Source of the DNA: Furcasterigmium furcatum
Taxonomy: Eukaryota; Ascomycota; Sordariomycetes; Glomerellales; Plectosphaerellaceae
Direction of reading: 5' to 3'
Length of the DNA stretch: 64,000 nucleotides
Assembly (NCBI GenBank): GCA_001599815.1
Contig: BCIA01000002.1
Span: 6,917,626-6,981,625, forward strand
Position 1 is the stretch's first letter. Every line of letters starts with the position of its first letter. A program made the position numbers and the translations under genes. The notes beneath the pieces are model-generated. The model did no database searches. It had not been told where the DNA came from and was given only the letters and a program-made list of their open reading frames with translations. Below are positions 42,711 to 53,297 of this stretch, piece by piece.

Positions 42711-45063
42711 ATGGCTGAGATTATCGACCTGAGTGATTCACCCGTCGACACGGGCCCGTCACACTGTCGGACTGCACTCCTCACGCTCTTCCCCGATATA
42801 TGCCCGGTCTATCTGGAGCAGATTATCTTGGATCACGGCTACAACCCAGACCACGCAGTCGACTACATTCTCGACCTTCCTCGGCAGGGCAAGACATACG
42901 ATACAGTGCAGAAAGCCAGCAAACGCAAGCGACAGCCGACCCCGCCAGAACCCGAAAACAAAATGGCCGCCCTTCACAGCAAATACACCGACGGCGTGCA
43001 CCGTAAAATGCCCCATGATTTTGTGTATATCGAGTTTGCGTAAGTCGCCTGCCTCAGCCTGCCCCTCCGTCAGGGGCCTCGCCGCGCTCTCACCAGGAGC
43101 TAAATCGTGCTGTGTAGGAAGAAACTGCTCTCGCAGGAGTTCGCCCGCGTCCGTGTGGAGGATGTGAAAAACCTCCTGACAGAAAAGAATGGGTGCCTAC
43201 TGCCCACCTACCTTGCACTGGAGGACGTCACACGTCGGTGGGCTGAAGGTAGCGATCCAGGCCTCTTGCAACTGAAAATGAAGAAGACATCTACCGCCCC
43301 TGAAGCCCGTTACCTCACGGCCAATATTGACGCGGCAATTCACCAGGAGGCCAATCCCACCAGGAAAGAAGTCCTGGAGGAGTTGAAATCCGCAAGACAA
43401 CTACGGCAAGTTTTGGCCGCCGAACGAGGAGAAGAGGAGCAGAAGCTACGCGAGGAGGCGGACAATTTGGCCAGCGCTCAGAGAGATGGTACGATAGCAG
43501 AATGCGGGTGCTGCTTTGGGGAATTCGCCCTGAATCGCATGGTACATTGTAACGGCGAGGGGGAGCACGTGAGTCTCAGTTACTTCCTTCCAGACTGATC
43601 GCCGGGCCTGGGACTGACTTTCTGGATAGCTATTCTGCTTTGACTGCGCAAGACGAAACGCAGAGTCTGCCATCGGCATGACCCAGTATGAGCTCAACTG
43701 CATGTCAACCGATGGATGCACGGGCGGCTTCAGCGTCTCGCAACGCAGGCTGTTCCTCGACGACAAACTCACGGCTGCCCTCGACCGCATAGAGTACGAG
43801 GTGGTCCTCCGCTTATCCGGGATCGAAAATCTCGAGAAGTGCCCTTTCTGTCCGTTTGCTGCCGAATACCCGCCAGTCGAAGTGGACAGGGAGTTTCGTT
43901 GCGGCAACGAGGAATGTCAGGCCGTCAGTTGCCGCTTGTGCAGAGACCACACCCATATTCCTCAGAGCTGCGAGGAGGCTGCAAAGGACAGGGGGCTCTC
44001 GGCACGACAGCAGATCGAGGAGGCCATGTCGGCAGCGCTGATCCGAAAGTGCAACAAGTGCCATACGCCATTCATCAAGGAATATGGCTGCAACAAGATG
44101 ACGTGCACGAGACCAGGCTGCCTCAACATACAGTGCTACATCTGCTCCAAGTCCTGCAGCTACGATCACTTCAACGACCCGACTCGCGGCGGAAAGGTTG
44201 GTAACTGCCCCCTTTTCGACAGTCACGAAGAGCGGCACGAGGCGGAGGTCTCCGAGGCTGAGAAATTGGCGCGCAAGCGCATAGCGGAGGAGAACCCTCA
44301 GATCGACGAGGAACATCTCCGCATCACCATGTCACAGCGGGTGGCCGAAGATGAGGCCCGGCGGCGTGATAAGGACCAATACGCTGGCATGAATGCCCAA
44401 GCTCGAGCTCAGATGCAAGCTGCACACGCTCAATTTCAGGCTCAGGCTTACGCTCAGGCTCAAGCTCAGAGAGAGTTCATCATTCCCGTCCCAGACCCCG
44501 CTGCGCAAGCCGTCCAGCGCCCGCTTGCAGTTCCCAGGCGTGTCCGTGATGTTCCGGCCCCGGCTGGGGCTCAACAGGCTCAGATCCCTGCCCCTGCACC
44601 TCCGAACGCCGAGAATCTCGAACGACAACTTCGACAACAGCGGATACAAGAGAGGGCTGAGAGGATGGCAGAGGAGGAGAGGCAGGCAGCGGCAATTAGA
44701 GATGCGGCAGCCCGTAGACTGGAAGCGGCACACAGACAGGCAGCCGCAGGGGCACAGTTGCACCAAAGGCAGCGCGGTATGCGATTGTTCCCGCCTCCGG
44801 GAGACTTGTTCGGCGGCGGACCCTTGGACCATATCAACCCCTGGCGACTTGAGATACCTGCGCGGGACGGAGCGCGCAGGTATGGCGCTGGTCCCCTTGA
44901 CCCGCCTTTGGGACCAAATCTGCCAGGAATGCCTCCCCGCGAGCAGCAGCACGGCGCAGAAATTCCCAACCCAGGGCTCGCCGACCCCCCGTGGGTATTC
45001 TTTCCCCCTCGGCACGAACCGTTTCCACCTGGTGACCCCCGACACGCACGGGGACGAGGATAG
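42711..45063 (+). CDS. RBR-type E3 ubiquitin ligase, RNF216/TRIAD3-like
   Basis: Exons 42711-43039, 43118-43568 and 43630-45063 give 737 residues. RING1 begins about residue 237 (ECGCCFGEFALNRMVHCNGE, then FCFDCARRNAE), an IBR follows (CPFCPFAAEYPPVEVD, FRCGNEECQAVSCRLCRDHT), and RING2 spans about 400-445 (RKCNKCHTPFIKEYGCNKMT, CYICSKSCSYDHF). Cys414 in YGCNKM is at the position of the catalytic cysteine that takes ubiquitin as a thioester in RBR ligases. The RING1 spacing and C-terminal YDHF match RNF216/TRIAD3 more than Parkin or HHARI. The C-terminal 300 residues form a long helical, Ala/Gln-rich region (AQAYAQAQAQRE) ending in a Pro-rich tail. The N-terminal DLSDSPVDTG resembles a SUMO-interacting motif. 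Substrates are unknown. Confidence 0.92.
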
Positions 45064-45329
45064 TGAGTGGCGGGCTGGTCAAATTGAATGTGGAGAGTTC
45101 TTCGGTCGAGGCCTAGATGACTGACTGGCCTGGCATGGACGACAGGAAGCAATTGGGGCACGGGGCGTGGTGGCAGCAAGGAGCGTGACTCTGGAACTGG
45201 CAGGACGGAAGGGCATCATAAGGAAGGCGTCTTTTTACCTCTGCATGTTCTTTTCACAAATAATAATAAGCCCACATTCGGCAGCGAAACTTGGATTGCC
45301 TCGTGTGCCGGGTGATTGTGTTGTGACCA

Positions 45330-45800
45330 TCACCTGTTTCTCCCGAACCGCTCGTGCCACTTCCCCTGGGCCCTCTGCTCCTCTGTTGGCGCTTGGACTA
45401 TGAGCTCAATGGTCTCATGCAGCGTTGACACGGCCGTCATGCCGTTTGGCACCTCTTGGTCGTCGAGGGGCGTTGTGGACTTGACCGCAGCGGTGGGCGC
45501 GAGCAGGAGGAGGGCGTTGGAGGTGTTCTTCTGCTGGAGGGCGTAGGTAGCGCCGCCGTCAATGTGGAGGAGCGCCGAAGTAGAGCTGTCGGGCTGTTTG
45601 AGGTAGAGGCTGGCAGGTCGATCATGAGTATCGTGTCTGGGGTGGGAGCTTGAAGCTTCTCGCATGTGTGACGGTGGGACTTACACGGGAGCGGCGGGGG
45701 AGCTGAGCATGGACGCCAGCTCGGGCGGCAGCTCAAAGAGCCGGTAGCCGCGGCCGTCGGGGGCCGAGTAGACGTTGACGCCGCCTTCTTGTGAGGACAT
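45330..45800 (-). CDS. Small DCC1-like protein (possible replication/cohesion factor)
   Basis: Exons 45800-45685 and 45609-45330 join in phase to 131 residues. The stretch YRLFELPPELASMLSSPAAP, followed by ALLHIDGGATYALQQKNTSN, resembles the N-terminal barrel of DCC1, a subunit of the Ctf18-RFC clamp loader used in sister-chromatid cohesion. The protein ends in GKWHERFGRNR and lacks the rest of a DCC1 (usually 350-400 residues); no further exon fits between here and the end of the RBR gene at 45063. It may be a separate small family sharing that fold. The call rests on a short similarity and is tentative; that it is a real gene is better supported, by clean splice sites and coding-like codons. 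Confidence 0.55.
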
Positions 45801-46567
45801 TGTGGTGGTGATGAGGGAGAGTTGGAGAGAGGGTTTGGAAAGCTGGGAGGTGAGAATAAGTTGAGAGTGATGTCAGCGTCGAAGAGGGAGTCTCCGGCAG
45901 GTTTGAGGTCATGTTAAGGCTGACAGCCAAGAAACCGCCCTTGCCGAAGGAGGAAAGAGGGGTCGTCCCGGCCGGTACCTTTAGTGTGTTTACAGTGGGG
46001 TTGCGGTGCCCGGGGACCTGAGTGGTCAACAACCCCTGTTGACGCGTTTAGCTCCCGCAAACAACACCACGCGTTGAGCGGTGAGAAGACACAAATCGAC
46101 GAGGGTGGCAGATCCCCCTCCTGCACAGCACATACATTCATCATTGATTGCAATTCTGCCGGCTTGCCGACTCGTTTCTGACTTGGCCGGGCAATACCCT
46201 GCAGAAGGAATAGTGCGGCGCTGGGCTGCCACAAGGTGACTGACCTTTCCGAGACCCAACATTCCTCCCGCCCGCAAACTTCCCAGTGGCCCTCGATCGA
46301 TCCGACCCTGTTTGCGACCCGACGACCGACCCGCGGCCGCCTGCCTGTCGCTTCAGCATATTCACTTTCGAAGTGGAGGTTCAGCCTCGAGGAGCCCGGG
46401 CATCGCCAGACCCAACGCGCATCCCGCAGACGAGGCGCGCCGACACGTCAACATCCGCCGCATGGCACACACGCCCAAGATCGCATGACGGCATCTCCTC
46501 GCCAATCCAACCCACTCTTTTCGCTCTTTAAGCATCGCATTGGCCTCGGCCATCCAAGCCAGTCGCC
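45801..46567. other. Divergent promoter region between the DCC1-like and BUD3 genes
   Basis: A 767-bp shared upstream region. The BUD3-proximal 350 bp is C/A-rich. No RNA gene or repeat detected. Confidence 0.5.
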
Positions 46568-49500
46568 ATGGTTCGCGTGACGGAGGAGCTGGCTCTGTCC
46601 CCCGAGCACCTCACCCTGTATCACGCCTCCGACCCTCTCCTCGGCCACCTCCCGGTCCTCGTCTTCCATGGCCCCTCGACCACCGCCAACTACACCCACA
46701 ACAGCTCTCGGGTCCAAATACACGTCTTCAGTCCTGCTGGCTTCCAGTGCTTCCCCCGCCTGACCATCAGCCCGAACTCGCCCTTCTATGGCGTCGTCAA
46801 CCACCTGCCGCGCGAATGGCAAGGCGACGAGATCTACCGAGGCCTCGCCTTCGGCCTGTACAAATACTTTCACGAGCTCCCCGAGGTCGCGAAAAACCAC
46901 CTGAAGAAGACGTATCCCACCACCAAGGGACGGAGGCCGGGCAGCGCGCAGGCATTGTTCGGAGAGCAGCATGCCGCGGACCTTGCCAAGAACATGGTGA
47001 AGAGCGAACTCACGCCCGATGTGATACAGACATTGCAAACCGCCCTCCAGACCCAGCACATCAGCAACGTCGACATTGACTTTGTTCTTCCACCCGGCGC
47101 CATTGTGCCGTTACAGCCAGAGGACCTCGAGGAGGTCCCCGATGACGAGGACGATATCCTTGACCCGACCCTCAGACAGTATGGTGGCTATAATCCCTTG
47201 GTCAAGCTGTTTGGGGAGCCTGTCTTCCTGCCGACAGCACGCCTGCGGAGGGCCCCCTCGAAGCCCACCTCGCTGAACCGCAGCAAGTCCTTCACCCGCG
47301 ACCAGAAGGTGGATTTGCGCATGAAGATGGGGGAGCTGGTTGACACGGAGGAGCGCTACGTTCTCAAGCTCAACGAGCTGGTCAAGCACATCGCCGACGA
47401 CTTCAGGCAGAGCGCGAAGAGCCGCGACCCGAGCAGCCTGAGCCCTTCTGAGGAGGAGCTCGACCGCCTGTTTCCCGATTCGGCCGACAAGATCCTCCAG
47501 ATGAACACGGCATTCATGCAGGAATTGCGAAAGGTCATGGACGAGAGCGAGGACGAGGCCGTGAAAGACATGGGGACGCCGGCCGGCGTGGCGGCGGCGG
47601 CGGCATTGCTCTCATCAACGTCAAAGCCGAAAGACCCCAGCGGAGCATTGGCCATGGCGAAGGTCTTCCTCGAGTGGTTTCCCAAGTTCACCGACTGCTA
47701 CCAGGACTACATCCGCGCGAGCCAGCATTTTCCCACCTTGCTGAACTCTTTCCTCGATCAGCAGTCGAGCTTCAGACAGCGGGTGACGCAGACTGGAGAG
47801 CAGTCCCTTCGATCCACCCTCATCGAGCCGGTCCAGCGACTACCGAGGTACAGCCTCCTCATCGACCAGATCGTGAGCTGTCTTCCGATGACCCATCCCG
47901 CGCTGCAGACGATGCTCAAGGCCCGCGACATCATCACGAATATCTGTTCCATGGACGATCCTCTCCCCGACAAGCCGCAGGTGACGAACCGCCTGCGCAA
48001 CATGATCGAGAGCTGGCCGATGGACCTGCAGCCCCAGGGGAGGCTCATCCTTGCCGCGGACTTCACCGAGCTTCCGGCGCCATTCAGTCCCGTGGACGAG
48101 TCCGAGGTGCCCGATCGCTCCGGCATATTCCTCCTTTTCTCGGACTGCGTGGTGATCTTGAAGAAACTGGGGCCGAATATGGTGTCTGGACGCGACCTTC
48201 TTCGAGAAATCGACAAGCCATCTGCAGCCGGTCTCCTCATCTCCATGACGAATGCTGCGGGAGGGCCTGCAGAGTATGAGCTGGCTTTCACTGGCTGGCA
48301 CAGCCTTTCAGACGTTCGCTTCACCGAATCTGCAGATGGCGCCTCCGTCTGGATGACGTCCACCCAGGAGATGAGGGGTGCTCATGCTGGGGAATGGGTC
48401 ACGGGCACCGCGGTCACATCTCGATGCTTCCGACTGGAGGAGGGCTTCGCTGGCAAGGCCTTCAAGTGGGCTGAAGACGTGGTCAAGGCCCGCGTTGAGG
48501 GACGGTTCTCCGAGGCGGAGCGAGAAGACCCCTGCTGGAGGCTTCGCTCCGTCAGGATGCCGGATAGCAACCTTGGCGTCTTCGCCGCCGTCTTTCAGGA
48601 GGGAGCGGACCAGCTTGTTGAGGGAAGAAGAGAGCCCGCACCGATCCGGGTGGTCGTTGACCATGAAAAGGGGACCAAGGGGGCCCCTGTGGGACATTAC
48701 GGTGTTGAGATCACCATCAACGTGCGGACTGGTGATCTCTCCAGGGTCAGCATGCAGAGCGCGGGACTCAACGGGCGACAGTTCTCCGACGACGTTGCGC
48801 TCGAGGACTTCTTGCCCACGCTGTCTCGTCGCAGTAAGTACTCCGTCTACACATTGGCACCGTTCGGAGCTGACATTTCCTCCAGTTATTCAACTGCTTA
48901 GTATGCAGTTCAATGTCTCGAACCTTCGCCTGACACCGGCCCTGATATCATACTACACGAAGATTCTCAAGGGCGTCCAACTCACCAGCCGTGCCGAGAA
49001 GACCCGATCATTCCTCGCGTCGTCCCCGGTAAAAGGCCTCCTCTCTACGATATGGGGAGGCGGTAGTGTCAACACCACCTCGGAGACGCCGAACAAAAGG
49101 CCCCATGTCTCGGGCGTTTTTAACCCGCCGACTATTTCTCGGGGCAACAGCGAAAACAGCTCTATTTATGGCTCGGCCAGAAGCAGAGATGGCGTGCGCA
49201 TGGAATCAAAGCCCGAGAACCCGCTGGTGCGACTGGAGCAGACGTTCACCGGGTACATGGCGAGCCTTCAGTCGCGCAAGGGGAACATCATCGGACGCAC
49301 ACTGGTCAACCGTGGGTTTGTGGATGAGCTGGCGGTGAACGATCTTTACAACCGGCTCATCGAGACGCCGTACGATCTCGACGCCTCCGCGGACTTGACC
49401 ACGGACGTCATCTTCGTCGCTTTTGAGAAGTTTCTCCGCATCGCCTGGCGGGAACAGATGGGCCCCATCATGACGATGCAGGCGCTGGACACCCTGCAGG

Positions 49501-51158
49501 AACGGCTGAACAAGAACGTGCCCGGCAATTTTGCCGACTTTGTCAGGTTTATGTTCGGAGACATGGCGCCTCAGAACCGTCGCGCCTTCACGGCCCTGAT
49601 CAAGCTGCTGGCGGATCTCCTCGAAGGATGCACGAATGATAGCGACAGGGGCGCCCTGACGGTGGCTTTCGGAGAGCTCCTCGTCATTGATGGCACTGCG
49701 CAGAACTACATCAACCTGCTGGACCGCATGGTCGAAGACTGTGATCGGATATTCGAGGATGCCGGGTTCGGCGCCAACCATGGTGCCGCAGCTTACGAGT
49801 CCGTCACTTCGCGGGGCGGAAAGTCCACCACGGGCTCGTTGACGTCCAACACATCGTCCATTCGCCGCAAGTTCGGCCTCGAGTCCTTGCTCCGACAGAA
49901 CAGCAACAAGGAGGACCGCCCGTCCGTCTGGAGGACTCTCAGCAAGCACGGACGGAACCCGGCGACGGGCGATGTGAGCCAGACGGGCAGCCTGTCCAAG
50001 GCAACCGGCATGGGTCGCACGAGGTCCATTGACATGGGCACAGGCCCGCCGAGTCCCAACAAGTTGCGACGCCCAGGATCGAGGGATAGGCCCCCGGTGA
50101 CCGGCGCCTTTGACGACCTACCCCGGCCGTCCAGCTCGCATCGGTTCCTCGAGACCATCGGCGAGCCGGGCGAGGCCGCGTCGCCGAGCAAGCCGAGGAA
50201 GAAGAGACGGAGTTCCCTCTCCGACCTGCGCAGTCTTATGGCGGCTGCCAGCATCGAAGACCCGGAGGAGCCCACGGTCATGCCCCTCAGCGTCAGCAAG
50301 CAGGTGTCGGAAAAGTTCAACGCGGCGCCCCAGCCGAAGTCGCCGTCGCCGTCCCGGATCCCGGTCAGCCCCGCGTCCCAGAGCATGCGGTCTCCGCGGT
50401 TGCAGAAAGAAAACGTGGCGCTGGGAGACATATTCCAGCCGTCGGCGTCGGCTGGCAGCGACAAGAGCCGTCCTAGGGCGCACGGCAAAACTCTCTCCAT
50501 GTCCCAGATTCCGACGCTCAAGCCGACCCGCACCACCGGGACGGACGTGGGACACGAGTCCCCGATCCGGCACACCACGGTGTCGGGCCGCACGAGCCCC
50601 GGCAAGCTGCGGCTGCAGTCTCCCCAGAAACTGCGCGAGCGCCTTCAGACCGAGAAGCAGGCCGTGGAGGTCGTCGACGCCAACCTCAAGACGGAGCTGA
50701 ACAAGATCGCCGAGGAGATGCAGCGCGTCAACAGCGGGCTGGGGGCCCGGGGGGCGACGGCCGACCTCGGGCGGCTGGTCCAGTCGGTCGCCGCGCTGGA
50801 GGAGCGCATCCCGTCCATCATGGCCGAGCTGAGCGAGCGGCAGAGCGCGATCCAGCGGGACATGGACGGCTCGCTCAAGGCGGCGGAGGCCAAGGTCAAG
50901 GCGATCGACCAGCTGTACAAGGAGGCGACGGCGGAGAACGAGCTGCTGTATGAGAAGTTCAACAGCGAGCTGGGGAAGATCGTCAAGGCGCTCAGGGGCA
51001 AGGGGCGCGACGACAAGGAGGAGCTGCTCGCGAAGATGCGCGAGGCGAGCGAGGAGGCAGCCAAGACGAAGCGCGAGAACACGCGGCTAAAGAGGGAGAT
51101 TGTCAGCTTGAGGGCCCTGATCAAGGGGCAGAGCGGCGCGGGCGGCGATGACGCCTAG
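46568..51158 (+). CDS. bud3: BUD3-type RhoGEF for septation and polarity
   Basis: Exons 46568-48833 and 48886-51158 give 1512 residues. The N-terminus (MVRVTEELALSPEHLTLYHA, SPFYGVVNHLPREWQGDE) matches the conserved start of filamentous-fungal BUD3. A DH/RhoGEF domain spans about residues 240-480 (MKMGELVDTEERYVLKLNEL, STLIEPVQRLPRYSLLIDQI), followed by a PH-like region. The second exon carries further conserved helical segments (LVRLEQTFTGYMASLQSRKG, FADFVRFMFGDMAPQNRRAF), a long Ser/Pro-rich tail and a coiled coil at about 1341-1505. In Neurospora and Aspergillus, BUD3 works with BUD4 and activates RHO4 to place septa. The ATG at 46568 sits in a GCCATGG context. A single 52-bp intron (48834-48885) is needed. 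Confidence 0.94.
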
Positions 51159-51391
51159 GTGGGCAGGCCGTCGGCTGATGGCATTGGCGTTTGGGGGCAA
51201 GGGGAAGGGGCTCTCAGAGTCTTCTGCTCCATGTTTAACGACTGGATGGCTTGGCTGGCATTAAACACTAGAGTTGGGAGGTATAAGGGAAATAATGGCC
51301 TTGTAGTCTGTAGAATTATCCTCCGATTAAATGAGAGGAGATCGTCTAAAAAAAGAAAAACATACAGGCGTGCGCCTGCGTGCGCCCGTGT
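51159..51391. other. 3' region between BUD3 and the tRNA gene
   Basis: Short spacer containing the BUD3 3' end and the tRNA terminator (listed separately). Confidence 0.4.
51348..51360 (-). terminator. RNA polymerase III terminator of the tRNA gene
   Basis: On the minus strand the sequence reads TTTTTCTTTTTTT about 30 bp past the end of the tRNA, a strong pol III stop signal. The first run of five T is enough for termination. Confidence 0.8.
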
Positions 51392-51470
51392 AACCCCCGG
51401 CGGGGGTCGAACCCGCAACCTTTTGATACCATAATAGAAGTCAAACGCGCTACCTTTGCGCCACGGGGGC
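51392..51470 (-). tRNA. tRNA-Arg(UCU) with a 7-nt intron
   Basis: The minus strand folds into a complete cloverleaf: acceptor stem GCCCCCG with CGGGGGT (the first pair is G-U), D arm GCGC-AAAGGTA-GCGC, anticodon stem TTTGA with TCAAA, variable loop AGGTT, and T arm GCGGG-TTCGACC-CCCGC. The 14-nt anticodon loop holds the TCT anticodon after CT, plus 7 extra nucleotides (TTATGGT) one base after the anticodon, the usual place for a tRNA intron. It reads AGA codons. Internal A and B boxes (GGCGCAAAGGTAG, GGTTCGACC) serve as the promoter. The 3' CCA is not encoded, as in eukaryotes. Confidence 0.93.
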
Positions 51471-51967
51471 TGCCGTGGTTTCAAAAAATATCTATCCCCT
51501 GAAGTAGCAAAGCTAAGCCAATTCCGTGTGCGACTCCAAACCACGGCCTTTCAATTCAACGTTGTGCCTGTTTGTAGGGCATTAGGTAACGTATTCACTC
51601 GTAGAATACCTCTAATGGCTCCTGTCTTGATTTTGACAAATCGAGATAGAGTCTTTTTCAATCAGAGATAAGTCAAGGGCAACATATCTGGACAGCAACA
51701 TGGCCGACCAGCCATGATTTCTGTGACCCTCATGATAACCCACGCGTAGGACTAGGTGTCCGAAGTGCCCCTGCAGTTGGTGCAAATGACTAACTCACAT
51801 CATCGAGGTTTGCCCAAACCTCCCTGGTGCCCCAAGTGCAACGAGAAAGGGCAAAGACCCGGTCATTGCCGGTCGCGATAGGATCCATCTAAGAAATCCA
51901 GAGCGGAGGATCCCAAGGAACTCAAAGGAAGAAAAGTTATCCTTGGAATGTCCCTCACTTTGATTCT
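51471..51967. other. Intergenic region near the tRNA gene
   Basis: Half a kilobase, more AT-rich than its surroundings. A short frame around 51810-51890 encodes WCPKCNEKGQRPGHCRSR before a stop; it may be a scrap of an old retroelement zinc knuckle but is too short to call. Confidence 0.35.
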
Positions 51968-52888
51968 TCATGGGTATTCAGAGTCTTGGCTGAAGGAAGC
52001 ATCGAGCAGTGACGTGTCGACAGCTTGCTGCGATGTCGCCGCCTCCTCGGCCGCCGCCTCTTCGACCCAGCATTCGAAGAATAGCGGCCCGGCTTGCACC
52101 GTTCGCAATGGCGTTGTTGTCTTGGGCGTGTTGTCCGGGCCGGAGCTGGTGATGATGCTGGGCTGCTGATCAGGCTGGGATGGGATCCAGTCCGTGGAGG
52201 GCTGCGCTCGTCAATCAGAAACATTGGCCAGTCAGTACACCACGGAGTTACTCACCACTTCCACGACGTCGTCTCCAAGCTCGACGGCGATGGTAAACGT
52301 GCAGTTCTCCGCTGGACCCTTCGTCTCGGCGGCAAAGGCGATCCTCCGCAGCGCGCCGCGGATGCTCTCGTCGACATCAGCCCAGTTGATGCCCCCTGCC
52401 CGCTCGAGCTCGTCCCGCTCCTCCTCGGTGCCCCGCTGCGGCCTCCCCGCGCGCTTGTCGCGGTCTGCCCACGTCATGGGCCGGGCCAGCTCCTTGCCCT
52501 TGCCTTTGGATGCGGCGGCCTCGAGACGGCTGCGCTCTGCCTCTTCGTCGACCCAGGTCGGGAAGGCGGAGACGTCGAGGACCCATCGCTCGAGGACCTG
52601 GAGGGAGTTTGCGTGGTGGATGTTGATGCAGACGTGCTTGAGGCGGCCGTGGGCGAGGAGGATGCGGACTTGGGCTACCGCATCGTTGATCCAGCTGCAG
52701 ACGCCGGGGTGGCGTGATTGGTAGACTGGGAGGTTGTGGTGCTTTGCGAGGAGGAATGTTTCCGGGGGGTAGATGCGGCGGTGGTAGAGGATCGTGTGGA
52801 CTGTCAGTGTGAGGAACGTTGTGAATGCGCTGAGGAGGGTGCGGGCCTGGGGTTGTGGGATGGGCTTTTCTGAGGGTTGTGAATCCAT
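51968..52888 (-). CDS. rev7: REV7 (MAD2L2) HORMA-domain protein
   Basis: Exons 52888-52256 and 52201-51968 give 288 residues. The HORMA domain starts near residue 15 (RTLLSAFTTFLTLTVHTILY, HRRIYPPETFLLAKHHNLPV, HPGVCSWINDAVAQVRILLA) and closes with the C-terminal seat-belt region in exon 2 (QAGPLFFECWVEE). The pattern fits REV7, the accessory subunit of translesion polymerase zeta, rather than spindle-checkpoint MAD2. It bridges REV3 and REV1 in DNA-damage tolerance in the nucleus. A charged insert (SRLEAAASKGKGKELARPMT) makes it longer than the human protein. The intron acceptor CGCAG at 52204-52202 is required to reach the correct exon-2 frame. The gene is divergent from PI31, 409 bp apart. 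Confidence 0.9.
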
Positions 52889-53297
52889 GGTGACCCTTGA
52901 AAACCGGCAGCTCGGTGGCTTGCTCTCTTCGCACCAATCGGTCCGTGAGTGAATATGTTGTAGATGGAAAAAGAGGGAGCATCGCGAAGAGGACGCCAGG
53001 CCACGTGATGGAGCTACCCCAACTGTCACTGCCCGAGCCCAGTACCCAGGCGGGGAGGTCCCCCGCATTTTAAGGCTGGCGGAGGCAACCAACAGTGACG
53101 CCACCGAGCCCGAGCTGCCTAAAGCTGCGAGGGGTCCTATAATTATTGCGACCGGCCTGACCTCATCGGACCTCAACCGCAACCACCACAACTCCTTCAC
53201 AGCTTCAAGCGCTTTCCCAGCTCGCCACTTTGCCATCAACAAGCTACCCCGGCATCTTCAAACTATATCGAGACACCCAGAGCACACCATCAGAGCC
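52889..53297. promoter_or_regulatory. Bidirectional promoter of REV7 and PI31 genes
   Basis: A 409-bp region between two divergent starts. The PI31 side is CA-rich and ends in an A/C-rich leader just before the ATG. No specific element can be named with confidence. Confidence 0.45.

Noticed and set aside
51810..51890. Retroelement-type zinc knuckle (WCPKCNEKGQRPGHC)
   Set aside because: Spacing does not match CX2CX4HX4C, the frame stops at once, and no flanking repeat or polymerase remains.
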